DNA of 64,000 bases from Evernia prunastri (lineage: Eukaryota; Ascomycota; Lecanoromycetes; Lecanorales; Parmeliaceae), in NCBI GenBank assembly GCA_003184365.1, contig NKYR01000132.1, positions 36,298-100,297 on the forward strand, in the 5' to 3' direction. Position 1 is the first letter of the stretch. The number at the start of each line of letters is the position of its first letter. This document shows, in pieces, positions 53,877 to 64,000 of the stretch. A model generated the notes under the pieces. That model was not told the origin of the DNA. It saw only the letters and a program-made list of their open reading frames with translations, and did not search any database. The position numbers and the translations under genes are program-made.

Positions 53877-56800
53877 ATGGCAGAAGCATTCGCGATCGTT
53901 GGCCTCGTCCAGGCTGCGTTATCACTCGTGAGCTATGGCGGGAAAATCGTTAAGCGTATGGATGAATTCAACCACAACGTCAAAGGCCTGCCGGAGAGCT
54001 TCGGAAAGATCCGCGATCGGTTGCCTCTCCTGCTGAGGACCGTCGAGATTCTGCAGGGGCAGGCGAGCCGCAGTGAATTGAATGCCAACACTGAGCCTCT
54101 CCTCATACCGGTATTGGATGGCCTTCGTAAGGACATCATCAGCTTCGATGAGACCCTTCTGAAAGTCTTGCCATCACCGCACGCTTCAAATAGAGAGAAG
54201 ATAGCCAAGGCTATCAAGAGCGTTGGCATCCAGAAGAAGATTGATGAGTTTTGGTCGAGCATCCAGGACTATATAAATACACTGACAGCTTTTCAGCATG
54301 CAAACAATGCCAATTCCCTTCGCGAATTGATGGCTATGGTTGAAGGTCGACTTGATCGTCCTGCAGAGCCACCCACTTATGAAGCGTCGGTACCGTCAGT
54401 GCCAAAGCCAAAGCGTAATCCGGTCTGGATGGTCAAATATGATCTCGAAGAGGACTTTGTCGGTCGTGATGATATTATGACTACGATCGAAAAGCAGTTG
54501 ACGGAGAACAACCACCGAGCGTCACTTGCTGGCATAGGCGGAGTGGGAAAGTCTCGCATAGCGATCCAGTATTCCTATAAGTTTCATGAACTGCATCCCG
54601 ACAGCCATATATTCTGGGTCCATGGAGGCAGCAGATCACGATTCGAGACAGACTACCGCAACATAGCCAGACTGCTCGACCTGCCCAGTCGTCAAGATCC
54701 TGATGTGGACATTCTCAGGCTGGTCACAGACTGGCTGAGTGACGAAGACAACGGGCCATGGCTGATGATACTCGATAACGCTGACGACCGTGATCTCTGG
54801 CTGGGCTCCCAGAGGAAAGGCGCTCAGACTAATGGTGCATTCATGCCACTCATCCACCATCTGCCTCGATGCGTCGCAGGGGGGTTGCTGATCACCACAA
54901 GAGACAGCCAGCTTGGTCATCAGCTCCTCGAAAGGAAACGGCAACCACTGCCAATTTCCAGGCTTGAACCGCAAGAGGCACAACTCTTGCTATCAGCCAA
55001 GCTTTCCGGCCAGCAGCTGAATCCGGAAGATGTGGATAACCTTGCTAGAGAATTGGAGTACCTTCCCCTTACCATTACGCAGGCTGCCGCATATCTTGAG
55101 CAAACTGAAATTTCTGCGTCGGAGTATCTTGAGATCTTCCGAGCAGGCCAATCAGACATACCAAATCTACTAGAAGAAAGCATCTATGATCCGAGTCGAG
55201 ACTACGAAAGTTCCAATTCCGTCTTCCAGACCTGGCGGCTATCCTTTGAGCAGCTGACAATCCAGAGTCCCAAGGCAGCCGACATGCTGTCCTTGATGGC
55301 AGTCCTCGATCGACAAGCGATACCCTCTGAGCTCGTACAGACGCCTGACGGGAACTTTATAGATCAAAAAGCTGCGATAGCGAAGCTAAAAGCATTTTCA
55401 TTGATCCAAGAAGAAAGCTCCTCCAACAAGTACAGCCTTCATCGGTTAGTGCAGCTTTCAACGCAGAGATGGCTGCCCGATCACGACAAGCTTTCACACT
55501 GGCAGAAGGTCGCCATTGGCGCCGTGGCACGAGAGTACCCGGAAGACGTGGCCTTCGACAAATGGGCTCTGATCCAAGATCTAGGCTCGCATGTTCAGAT
55601 TGTACTTGCCTACGAGTTTTCCGATGCGCCTGTACTAGTCCACAGAGCGCGAATACTGCATTGCCTAGGACATTACACAATGGAAAAAGGTGAAACAAGC
55701 GCAGCGTTGGACATGTTACAGCAAGCTCACCGACTACGAGAGAAACATCTCGGCAGCGAACATGAGCTCACGTTAGGGACCTTGGGAGTGGTCGGGTTAG
55801 CCCACAGCAGACTGCATCAGCTAAAACCAGCACGTAAGGTACTCCAACAATTCCATGATTCAACAAATCGCGTCTTGGGTCCTCGGCACCGATTGACTCT
55901 GAAGGCAAAGTCAAGACTCGCAGTGTGCTATAATAACGAAGGAAAGCTATGGGAAGGGAAAAAACTTTCCCTGCAGGCATTGCGACTAGTAGAGGAGGAG
56001 TTCGGTCCAGACAGTGAAGATACCATCAGGCTATTGACAAACATAGCATACTGCTGCAACAGGCTACGCCATTGGAGAGAAGCGGAAGACATCGGCCTCA
56101 GAGTCCTCAAGCAAAGAATAGAGCAACGAGGCCCTCGCCACCCCGATACACTAACAATAATGGGCTCTCTCGCGTGGACCTACCGCGGACAAGAGCGTTT
56201 CGAGGAAGCCGAAGAACTCGACCGCAAAGCGCTGGCCCGCCGACTCGAGGTTTTAGGACCTGACCATCCAAAAACCCAACTGACGATGGGGAGCCTTGCC
56301 GAAAGCTGCGGCCGCCTAGGTGACTGGGAACGGGCGAGAGAGCTACAACGAGAGGTTGTGGACGCGAAGCAACGCAGGTTCGGGATACATCACGGTAATA
56401 CCGAGCGGGCGGAGAGATATCTGAAGCTAGTGGAGGCTGTTTTGAGAGATAGGAGTAATGAGCCGGCTGCGCTTCAGTGGTTGGGGAAAGGTGGTGGGAG
56501 AGGAGGGACCGGGACCTCCAGAGGCGATCACAGTCACAGCCACAGAACGAGCTGTCACAGCTACGGCGACTCGGTATCGCACAGCAGGAACGGCTCCACG
56601 GCATCCATACCTCGCCTCTCAAGCAACGAATGGATAAAACCCGTCGCCTCGCCAGGCTCCCAGCGACACTCCCCCCCTCCCACCTCATCCGACCCCGCCC
56701 TCCAAGACGCCCGGTACGAAGTGACCCGCACAGCACAAGCCATCAGAGAAGCCCAAGCGGAATTGGCGCGCCTGAACCAAACCCTGGCGCGAGACGTCCA

Positions 56801-57077
56801 GGAATTCGCCCGTGGCAACGGCACGGCCAGATCCGCGGAATCCGAGCTGCGACGGCACGACGGCCGAGACCGTGCGTACGCCGACTTGAGGAAAGCTCAG
56901 GTGGAGCATGAGGAGGCGGAGGAGCGTGCTCGGGTACTTGAAAGGGGCGGATACGACGGAGCGGAAGATGCAGATGCGAGGGGTGGTGGGCATCCGGGCT
57001 CGTCGACAACGCCGTGCCCAGCAATGGGGCGTCTCAGCGTGGACAGCCTGGATACACTTGTCGAGCCGGAAGCTTGA
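53877..57077 (+). CDS. Fungal NLR-like protein: SesA-type N-domain, NB-ARC, TPR repeats
   Basis: A single exon of 1,066 aa. Residues 1-150 match the SesA/NACHT-N type of fungal N-terminal domain: amphipathic AIVGLVQAALSLVSYGGKIV, then KIRDRLPLLLRTVEILQ, and IQKKIDEFWSSIQDYINTL. The P-loop is GIGGVGKS at 219-226, Walker B is WLMILDNADD at 295-304, RNBS-B-like GGLLITTRDSQ and GLPL-like EYLPLTITQAAAYLEQ follow, and then a winged-helix-like segment. From about residue 600, about six tetratricopeptide units have the typical A-x-x-LDMLQQ, LREKHLG-x-EHELTLGTLG and RRLEVLGPDHPKTQLTMGSL pattern. The last 160 residues are Arg/Ala-rich, with a coiled coil (TRTAQAIREAQAELARLNQT). This is the domain plan of fungal NLRs, which act in heterokaryon incompatibility or non-self response; ligand and effector are unknown. 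Confidence 0.9.
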   Translation: MAEAFAIVGLVQAALSLVSYGGKIVKRMDEFNHNVKGLPESFGKIRDRLPLLLRTVEILQGQASRSELNANTEPLLIPVLDGLRKDIISFDETLLKVLPSPHASNREKIAKAIKSVGIQKKIDEFWSSIQDYINTLTAFQHANNANSLRELMAMVEGRLDRPAEPPTYEASVPSVPKPKRNPVWMVKYDLEEDFVGRDDIMTTIEKQLTENNHRASLAGIGGVGKSRIAIQYSYKFHELHPDSHIFWVHGGSRSRFETDYRNIARLLDLPSRQDPDVDILRLVTDWLSDEDNGPWLMILDNADDRDLWLGSQRKGAQTNGAFMPLIHHLPRCVAGGLLITTRDSQLGHQLLERKRQPLPISRLEPQEAQLLLSAKLSGQQLNPEDVDNLARELEYLPLTITQAAAYLEQTEISASEYLEIFRAGQSDIPNLLEESIYDPSRDYESSNSVFQTWRLSFEQLTIQSPKAADMLSLMAVLDRQAIPSELVQTPDGNFIDQKAAIAKLKAFSLIQEESSSNKYSLHRLVQLSTQRWLPDHDKLSHWQKVAIGAVAREYPEDVAFDKWALIQDLGSHVQIVLAYEFSDAPVLVHRARILHCLGHYTMEKGETSAALDMLQQAHRLREKHLGSEHELTLGTLGVVGLAHSRLHQLKPARKVLQQFHDSTNRVLGPRHRLTLKAKSRLAVCYNNEGKLWEGKKLSLQALRLVEEEFGPDSEDTIRLLTNIAYCCNRLRHWREAEDIGLRVLKQRIEQRGPRHPDTLTIMGSLAWTYRGQERFEEAEELDRKALARRLEVLGPDHPKTQLTMGSLAESCGRLGDWERARELQREVVDAKQRRFGIHHGNTERAERYLKLVEAVLRDRSNEPAALQWLGKGGGRGGTGTSRGDHSHSHRTSCHSYGDSVSHSRNGSTASIPRLSSNEWIKPVASPGSQRHSPPPTSSDPALQDARYEVTRTAQAIREAQAELARLNQTLARDVQEFARGNGTARSAESELRRHDGRDRAYADLRKAQVEHEEAEERARVLERGGYDGAEDADARGGGHPGSSTTPCPAMGRLSVDSLDTLVEPEA

Positions 57078-58836
57078 TTGTTGACAGCACATTGGTACGC
57101 GGATACCCCTCTCCATAATCTAGCTTTCGTAGGTTATATCTCGTGGTCTTTTGCCTCCAGCTGTGTAAAAAACCCTCCCCCCAAAAAATGAAATGGGCGC
57201 TCTCCGGAAGTATCTTAGATACTCAAAAGGTATGAAGACGCTTCACCATTTCCTATCTTATTTGAAATCCTGAAAAGCACATCATATCTCTCCCCCTTGC
57301 TCTTCCTCCCCCTCCCCCTCCCCCATCCCTCCTCCTCCATAGCCATCAAGCAAACCACCACAGACTGTCAACGGCTCCCGATCCAGATCCACATGCACAT
57401 CCAAGTGATAAAGTACATCCCGCTCACAACCCCTCAGATGAAACCTTCATCCATCCATCCATCCATCCATACAAGTAACATACGCTGCCGTCCTCAAACC
57501 CTTCCTCCCAAGCAAGCACTCCCTTCCACCGCCCACGGTCCTTGGTCCCCAAAGATCCATCCGTGCCCAGAGATTCACCTTGGACTGTCCTGGGCTCTGA
57601 AACCCACCTCTCCATCTCTCCCCCCTCCCCCCTTCCCCCTTCACACAAAAACAACGCCAGCGCGAAGCATACATCTCTCGCCCATGTGACACGGCCTTGC
57701 ATCCGACCTCACCCTCCCCCCCTCCCCTTAGGTTCTTTTTCCGGGGCATATGCTACACAACAACAGTAACAGATCAGACAGATTGAAGTCACAAGGAAGG
57801 CAAGAGCGGTGCTGCTGAGGCCCGAGACGCCAGCTCTGGGGAGGGAGGGAGGGCGACATCTAAGAACTTTAAAGATAGCAGGTGCAATCTAGCCGTGAAG
57901 TTGACGAGAAGGACAAATGCAAGAACGACGGTAGATTAGAATTAGATGGTCTGGCCTGTTTTCCAAATGGTATCGACTCGAATTCTGCAGCAACAACACG
58001 CTCCTTTTCTTCCCCACAGAGTCCTTGTTCTTAACAGTACAAATGCCGGAGGGGAGTGAAGTAGGCCAGTCTACTTCAGGGGGACAGTAAGCGTTAATCT
58101 CGTAGAGGAGCCATTCTTGCAGATATCTCCTTTTTCTCGAACTGGAAATAGATCATCCTATCGATTTTCAACTGCACCCTGCTTACCTCTTACTTCCATT
58201 CTTACTACCATAGCGTCCTACATAGAAGAAAAAAAAAGCCCCGTCATGCCCGGGTTCAGAGGTTCACGCACCCTTGTCAACATGGACCCTGCAGTCTCTC
58301 TCACTGCCGGGTCAGCGCCGGACTCCACTGCCACTAGACCCACTACCTTCAGCCGCCACCATCCGTCCCCTATCTCAAGAACGTCGAACGCAAAAGAACC
58401 CTGGCAGGATAAAGTCAAGGAGCCAAGTTCGAACATGACGCGAGGGCTCTAATGCCCACAGTGCGGACCCCCGTGTCCCATTACCCTCCCAGATCACCTC
58501 AGAACAACAAAAAGCCAAGTATCTTACCTAATGATGCTCTGAAAAAACGCAAACAATCACTAAGTTCATAGACGGGGGACAACCGTGGATTAAAAACCCG
58601 TCTTATTTATAGCTGGTGATAATAATAAGAAACAGTGCGATTATCTACTAACGCACGACAACGACATCAAATCACATCTCTCGGCATCAGGCACGAACCC
58701 GGAATGCACTCTCTCATGTATCCAGCAATCTCCCATCCCAGCGCACCTGACGACTGCGCTAGAGCAGCACACATGATTCCATTGCCCCGGGGAGCCCTTC
58801 CCTTAGACTGACTTTGATTGCTTCTTTCACGGACAT
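57078..58836. other. Gene-free stretch of about 1.8 kb with C-rich and (ATCC)n runs
   Basis: Includes C-rich runs at about 57300-57335 and 57600-57645, and an (ATCC)n array at about 57447-57470. A + frame at 58117-58452 is not supported. Both genes flanking it converge here, so this is shared 3' flank. Confidence 0.5.
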
Positions 58837-59825
58837 TTATGCTTCCTCCGTCTGAAGCCGTTGGTTCTCCTTCTTCTTCTTCATATCCTCCCTTTTCTTC
58901 TTGCGGAACAATCCCGGAAGAGCGTACTTGCGCACTACCTTACCGTCCCACTTGACAACGCCAGGGCGACCCTCGATCCTGCTAATCTGGCTTTCTATAG
59001 CCCAGCTGTCGAAATTCGCCTCCCGTTCAGCCTGGGCTCTCTTGTACGATACGCTGCCGAAGATCTGTTCTGCGATATGATAAGCATTGTCCGGTACGCG
59101 GAAGTAGCATGGCGCAAGGCGTAATCCCAAATGTTTGATTTGTTGCGGCGTCAAAGTCTGGCGGTCCACTGCATCTGCTCTACTCCAGTATTCGTCATGT
59201 AATGTCGTATAATATGTGTATGCTTCCCAAGACCTCCCCGCTTGTTGCTGCACTTGAAGTTCAATTCCTTGCGCCAGAGCGACAACCCCTTTACCAGCGG
59301 CAGCAGCGATACGTGCACGTCGTGGCGTTGAGGATCCCTCATACTCACGCCATAGTTTGGCCCAGAATTCATCTCCCGTTTTCTCGGCGTATGTTTGAAC
59401 AACGAATCTCTGCTGGTTCTCGTCGAGCGCCTGGAACCACAGGCGCCAGTCTGCTGCCCTAGAGGCCGCGACGAACCATTCCCACCTATGTCGTATCGCA
59501 GCTGGAAGACAAGCGCTTTCCAAGCCGCGGAAAGGTAACACGGGATATGATTGATGATCCCAAAGTCTGATTTGGCTTCTAGTATTGATCTCGACAAAGG
59601 GTACAAAGATGGCTCCCTCGGAGTTTTCCGCTTGACTACGGTCAATGTGAATGGTATTGTTGGGTGCTGCTGTCCGATCAGCCTACCATGAGAAATACAA
59701 TACTTCTGCTGCACATGGCTCTCACCTTCTGACACCCACCGAAGTGCATATACCGACATCCCCGACGCTGCCCCTGCGTCCCACCGCCATGGCCTTCCTG
59801 TCTGGGGATCCAACGCAAGGTTCAT
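58837..59825 (-). CDS. Fungal protein of unknown function, basic C-terminus
   Basis: Two exons (59825-59726, 59669-58837; 56-nt intron with GTGAGA donor) join in frame to 310 aa. It starts MNLALDPQTGRPWRWDAGAA. The body includes conserved-looking QIRLWDHQSYPVLPFRGLES, WEWFVAASRAADWRLWFQAL and RQTLTPQQIKHLGLRLAPCY. The last 45 residues are strongly basic (KYALPGLFRKKKREDMKKKK), ending QRLQTEEA. No family or motif recognised, and no membrane segment or signal peptide. The N-terminus is uncertain, because a frame of about 168 codons immediately upstream (60228-59722, another frame) could hold more exons, but I found no splice that joins it convincingly. Confidence 0.55.
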
Positions 59826-60536
59826 CTTCGTGAAAGACTAAGCCGCTAATATTCGACTGGATCTGCTGGATGGTGCTTGGTAGATCGGCTGTGAAGGCCT
59901 GATGCAGCGTGAGTGTGGGCAGAAATATCGCCTGGTTATGATGCTGTCTGAAGGGTGAGTAAGTAGTGCGTGCAAGCCCAGTTGAAAGGGGTCGGACGCG
60001 TCGACCAATGCTGAAAGCGACAATCGTTGGGTCTTGTCCTAGTAAGAACGCGGGTCGTGCCTTTCCACGCCGAATATGAGCTGGAAAATAACAGACAGAA
60101 CCAAAACAACTAATAGCATAACCCAAATATCCATCGCAAGGCTGTGGCTGGTAAGTATGTAATGGGTAGAATATTGGAAATGGTGAGATACACCATTGTC
60201 CAAGTTGTCCCGAGTAATTACCCATCATGGCTCCGTCAACCGTGAGTGGGCCAGCAAGGAAAGCGCGGTCTTGAACTCCGAGCGCACACCCTGCCCTGCC
60301 GACCAGACGGGAGTAGGAGGTACTGGAAGTGGCAACTAGCGCTGACAGGACAGTGACGACGAAGGCTCTACCAAGGTGGAAATGGTATCCAGTGAAATTA
60401 TGATTAAAATGAGGGTAAGCCTCGGAAAGGGTATCTAAAAACTAGCGACATCGACGACTATTAGAGACTGTGCATTCCAACTTCTCGAAGACTCCGGTAC
60501 AAAAGATTGATACACTTCATCATCTGGACTTATCGC
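59826..60536. other. Intergenic or unresolved 5' exons
   Basis: See the preceding gene. A minus-strand frame with mixed hydrophobic/polar composition reaches 60228 and beyond, and a short ATG frame near 60442 (starts MSLVFRYPFRGLPSF) has a presequence-like look. Neither was joined. Confidence 0.3.
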
Positions 60537-62117
60537 TCAGAAAGCAACACCAACACTGGCTAATTGCGGCGATAATGGCTTTTTCTCGAAGTCGAAGCTG
60601 GCTCCTCGCGCGTCGCCAAGGGTCCAGTACGAAGACATCGAACTCTGCTTCGTATGGGCTCGAGAATTGGAAGACAAGCATGGGCTATTGTATTTTGTTG
60701 GGCCTGAAGCATCGTACATGCTGTAAGACGGAGGTGAAGATGCAGCTGTCGGGAGCGCCGGCAGGGCCTTCGAGATCCACTGGGAGAATCGATCTCGAAA
60801 GGATGAATGGATACCGCCTGAGATAGCTGTGGTTACTGTCGGTCTCTCACTTATCGCGGCGTCTGCGCGGAATGGGTCGACAAGAGGCGTTGGGGGATTC
60901 AACAGCGTCGAGCTTCCAGAAGATGATCTTGCTTGACACAAAACAGACTCTTCTCCTTGGGCGTCGCGTTGAAACGACTGCTCATCACGGGACGAAATGT
61001 CGGCGTTATGGTCGCGATTCGCGATGGGAGACAGAGGCATGTGCTCACCGGGTTTTGGCGACAAAGGCGATATTTCCTCTTGGATGGTAGCGCAATTGGG
61101 CAAGCGTCCCTCTAGTGACTGCCGCTCTTCCAGATGAGTGCGCAGCCGCAGACTCTGCTCACTCGCTCTTCGGTAAATCATGTAAGGGGGCTCAGAATTG
61201 GACCGAATGACAGCAGGCTGAGGCTGGGGTAAATGGGCGTCCCTGACATCCAAGGCGTCCAAGGCATTCAAAAATTCTTGTGCGCTTCGATTGGTGATAA
61301 AGCTCGGCCTGCGCTCAAATGCCTTTGACTGTAGCTGGTCAATGGATCCCGGCTTTGAAGGACCCCCGACCCAGTTCAGAGTCATTTGGCTGTCCATGCT
61401 GAATCGGGATGCATCTAGAGAGGATGTCCTTGAAGGTACTGGCTTCCTCGGAATGGAGAAAGAGCTTGAAGGCTGCCGAAGTAGCATGGAATCTGATCGA
61501 CACTTGAAAAGGGCTTGCGCAGGTTTTTCCAATGTCAAATTCATCACCTCGTCGGATCCATCTTCCCAGAATACCGGCAGGTCGGGAAGCTCATTGCCAG
61601 GCAGGTAAATGCTTAGTTGTAGAGGCCGAAATGCTGGACCTCGCCTTAGGGGTGATATGCGTCCGCTCTGGACCCTTCTGAACTGGGATGGGGCGCCTAT
61701 CATTGGCCGGCGAGATGAGCTGCGTCTGCTGGTGAAGCTCATCCTGCTGACAGATATCGAAGTCCGAAGCCGGCTTTCGGAAAGCCATGAAGATCGACGT
61801 AGAGAGTTTGAGGGGCGTTGGGATACAGATTGCTGATAGGAGGATTGAGCTGTTGCGTGCACGTGGTCGAGACTGTGTTCGGGTTTATGTGGTATGGGCA
61901 CAGGCTGCTCGTACCAGATTTCAGTATGATTACCGACACCTAGTAGTGTTAAGTCAGCGAAGTTGCATCATTGATCAATGGCGGGAGACAGACCTGTGCC
62001 CGGGGCCGCTGGCTCAGGCTTGTCCTCGCCGTCCCGCGGCTTTTGAAAGCAAGACGAAAAAGAAGTGGCCAGCCAGGTCAAATGCACCAACTCCAAACAG
62101 TCTCTCAAGCTCTCCAT
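60537..62117 (-). CDS. Ser/Arg-rich fungal protein of unknown function
   Basis: Two exons (62117-61994, 61939-60537; donor GTCTGT) join exactly to 508 aa. The start MESLRDCLELVHLTWLATSF looks like a short amphipathic helix. Then TGVGNHTEIWYEQPVPIPHK. Residues about 80-130 have several R-x-x-S and RRSS motifs (SLRRSSWLSES, SRRPMIG) that fit kinase sites. Short ordered-looking parts follow: LQLSIYLPGNELPDLPVFWE, MTLNWVGGPSKPGS and QEFLNALDALDVRDA. The C-terminal part has SSFRDRFSQWISKALPALPT, ending RGASFDFEKKPLSPQLASVG. This architecture, with N-terminal helix, Ser-rich linker and short conserved islands, is typical of fungal regulatory or scaffold proteins. No enzyme domain; family not identified. 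Confidence 0.65.
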
Positions 62118-63202
62118 AACTACACCGTCATGACAAATATCGACGGACCCAAGAGCCTAGGGAGGGTATAAGTATGAGAAGGCGGAGAGCGGCCGTAAGC
62201 AAGCAGGAACGGAAATTTGAAACCGCACATTGTTTCTGATGTGGGAGTACAAAGGCACATATGAGACCTGTGCTCTCGGTAGACGATGAAAGAAGAGTCA
62301 CGCAGGCAAAGAGGGCGCCAATGGGGTGAAGTGGAGATTGCGGCACAGATGTAGAAGAGGTCAGCATTGGTCGGGCAAGACGGTTGAATAATATAGGCTT
62401 GAAATGAAAGTGGCCATTCATGAGCGGTAAGCATGGTTAGATTGATTAGATGGGGTGAGCCTTCGGAGATGTCACCAGCAAGCATGGGTATGTAAAGCGT
62501 GATTGGTTTTCTTTTCCACAGCCATGGGCGCTTAGAGAGTAAGAGGCCTCAGAGCGTGACCTGTCTCATCATCTTATCGAAATTGTTTATGCAGAGAGAC
62601 AAAGATGGAAATTAGACAATTCGTGGCAAGGATGGACCAATCCGCCTATCCACCATGAGCCTCTTTTACTTGATGAGACGCTTGATGTTTGAAAATTGGA
62701 CTTTGTCGTACCTACCGTATGGTGGTAGAGAATGCCTCGAATGCTTCATCGGCAGGGACGAAGAGGGGTCAACAAAAAAAAAGCGGGAACTACGAGTAAG
62801 CGCCCTCGGATACTTTGTCTTTACCTAAAGTACCCTACCCTTTACCTTACCTTACGAGCTTACATACTAAAGCTTTGCGTAAGATTCTCTACTGACGAGG
62901 GTATTCTCAATTTCTCTCCAATCGCAAATTCGAGATGCTGTCCAATGTCAACAAAAGGCTGCAAGGCCGAGAGGGTCTGGACTGGCGATTGAGCAAATTC
63001 GCCCCGTCCTCCGGTATCAAGATCCATGATATTGATCGCGCTCCGACTGTAATTAATTCATTGTCTCGGCAAGCCTGTGCCATAAACGACTTCTTAACCG
63101 TATGGGATACACGCTACACTTTGTATGGGCCACCCCAACGCTAATGCCACCCCAATACTGATTTTTTCAATTATTCTACCTACCCACCCACATACATAAT
63201 TA
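62118..63202. other. Intergenic, with candidate transposon terminus
   Basis: No supported gene. Near 63125-63162, two close direct copies of GCCACCCCAA are found just before the transposase-coding region's 3' end, which may be part of a terminal region (see next feature). Other frames look incidental. Confidence 0.35.
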
Positions 63203-64000
63203 CTATGGACTACTATGATCCATTTGAGCCTTTTTGATTGCTCGGAGCTTAGTCAACTCCCTTGCCTTCCTTGCAGTAGCTTTAAACCACTTGATCTTCT
63301 TGTTCCTAAGTGCATTGTGTGCCCGAGACTCTTTGGTATTTGTCCACTCCAAGGCCTTTTCAGCCTTTTCAACTTCTGTCTCCTTGCGAGCAGTGACCTT
63401 AGACCGAGCCTCATGAGAGTAAATAACACCTCCCTTCTGGATCATCGTATTGGGCTCTGCTTTCCGAGCTGCTCGGGCCACTGCAGCCTGTTGGACAGCA
63501 TCTAATTCCCGCTCAGCGAGAAGACCCGAAAGCATCTTCGCTTCTGCCCCACGAATGTACCTGTCAAGTGTCTGATCAGATGGATACATATCCCGTAGTT
63601 CCTTCTCATATTGTGTGACTTGACGATGAGTGTATGGTGTGAGCCAGTCTTCAAGATCAGGTACCTCTTGCTCTGGAGTTGTAGGCCTTGTTGGAGAGTC
63701 TCTCCGCTGAAACCTAGCCAAGCGATCCAAAACAATAGTGGGATCGTAGGGAATAAGGCCTGTTTTCTGCCATGTAGATATGATGATTCTTTTCGTGAAA
63801 GCTTGATCCTGAATTGCTTGAAAATTGGCCAAAAAATCGATCTTTGTGTAGTCACCGTTGGCCTGACGCATTGCGGTATCGATTGCTTCAGTATGCCAAT
63901 GCTTGAATGGCTGAAAAACACCCACATCCAATGGCTGGCATAGGTGTGTAGAGTGTGGGAGTAGACAAAAGGGAATAATGTTATTTTCTTCCATATAGCT
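63128..64000 (-). mobile_element. Partial pogo/Fot1-type DNA transposon, right-edge truncated
   Basis: Contains the C-terminal coding part of a DDE transposase (63203-63994) and, just beyond its stop, the repeated GCCACCCCAA motif at about 63128-63160 with TA dinucleotides nearby, as expected for a pogo/Fot1 element end. The other end lies outside the window, so inverted repeats and target-site duplication cannot be checked. Confidence 0.5.
63203..63994 (-). CDS. DDE-type (pogo/Fot1) transposase, C-terminal part
   Basis: An open frame of at least 263 codons that continues off the right edge, so the first Met here is internal. IIPFCLLPHSTHLCQPLDVG carries the classic pogo/Fot1 HSTH..QPLD segment: the third catalytic acidic residue region of the DDE fold (LPPHSTHLLQPLDVGVF in relatives), followed by FQPFKHWHTEAID. 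The tail has helical charged regions (KAEKALEWTNTKESRAHNAL and KARELTKLRAIKKAQ) and ends QMDHSSP. The catalytic Asp of this segment is intact and no stop interrupts the visible part, so this copy may be intact or recently inactivated elsewhere. N-terminal HTH and first two acidic residues are outside the window. Confidence 0.85.
   Translation of the reverse strand: MEENNIIPFCLLPHSTHLCQPLDVGVFQPFKHWHTEAIDTAMRQANGDYTKIDFLANFQAIQDQAFTKRIIISTWQKTGLIPYDPTIVLDRLARFQRRDSPTRPTTPEQEVPDLEDWLTPYTHRQVTQYEKELRDMYPSDQTLDRYIRGAEAKMLSGLLAERELDAVQQAAVARAARKAEPNTMIQKGGVIYSHEARSKVTARKETEVEKAEKALEWTNTKESRAHNALRNKKIKWFKATARKARELTKLRAIKKAQMDHSSP

Noticed and set aside
57297..57769. Pro/Ser/His-rich frames on + and Gly/Trp-rich frames on -
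   Set aside because: Result from C-rich and ATCC repeats.
1..64000. CRISPR arrays, bacterial operons, riboswitches, tRNA or rRNA genes
   Set aside because: Genome is fungal, and no cloverleaf-like or rRNA-like sequence was recognised by eye; a tRNA search program was not available.

Overview
The window is nuclear DNA of a filamentous ascomycete (Pezizomycotina). The evidence is short introns of about 50-70 nt with GTAAGT/GTATGT-type donors and CTAAC/CTGAC-like branch points, long Ser/Thr-rich secreted proteins, a fungal rhodopsin-domain protein, a SesA/NB-ARC/TPR NLR and a pogo/Fot1-type transposase. I cannot name the genus. Gene models were built by reading exons in all frames and joining them at splice signals; I had no searches or alignments.

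Layout. 0-9 kb: a 66-bp tandem repeat, a membrane-anchored coiled-coil protein (-), a three-exon CMD/AhpD-like protein (-), a multi-exon rhodopsin-domain membrane protein (-) and a small secreted cysteine-containing protein (+). 9-15.5 kb (housekeeping): the ribosome-biogenesis GTPase BMS1 (-), a four-exon 71-aa peptidase-inhibitor-I9 gene (+) with only tiny exons, and a mitochondrial PDK/BCKDK-type kinase (+). 15.7-36 kb (surface and secretion block): a 1,223-aa GPI-anchored protein with a repeated glycine/proline motif (-), a 1,108-aa four-exon Ser/Thr-rich protein with a GC-AG intron (-), a basic repeat protein (-), an MFS sugar porter (+), a heavily frameshifted HAD-hydrolase pseudogene (+), a secreted HExxH metalloprotease (-), and a 650-aa mucin-like protein with cysteine-rich modules and a possible KP4-like C-terminus (+).

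36-42.3 kb: a DUF1275/YoaK-like membrane protein (+), then a cytochrome P450 (-) divergent from a UbiA-superfamily integral-membrane enzyme (+). This pair is the best candidate for a small specialised-metabolism locus, because membrane-bound UbiA-type terpene cyclases next to P450s are known from fungal terpenoid pathways such as fumagillin. A possible second P450 heme-region relic lies between them.

42.8-64 kb: a CX5R dual-specificity-phosphatase-like protein (+), a disordered basic protein (+), an LSH/DDM1/Irc5-type SNF2 ATPase (+), a Ser/Arg-rich DUF3824-like protein (+), a 2-kb gene-free stretch of microsatellites and a long polypyrimidine tract, a 1,066-aa SesA-NB-ARC-TPR NLR (+), two fungal proteins of unknown function (-), and the C-terminal part of a pogo/Fot1-type transposase running off the right edge (-).

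Most genes are unrelated neighbours. The functional groupings I would defend are the P450/UbiA pair and, more loosely, the concentration of cell-surface and secreted proteins between 15.7 and 35.7 kb.
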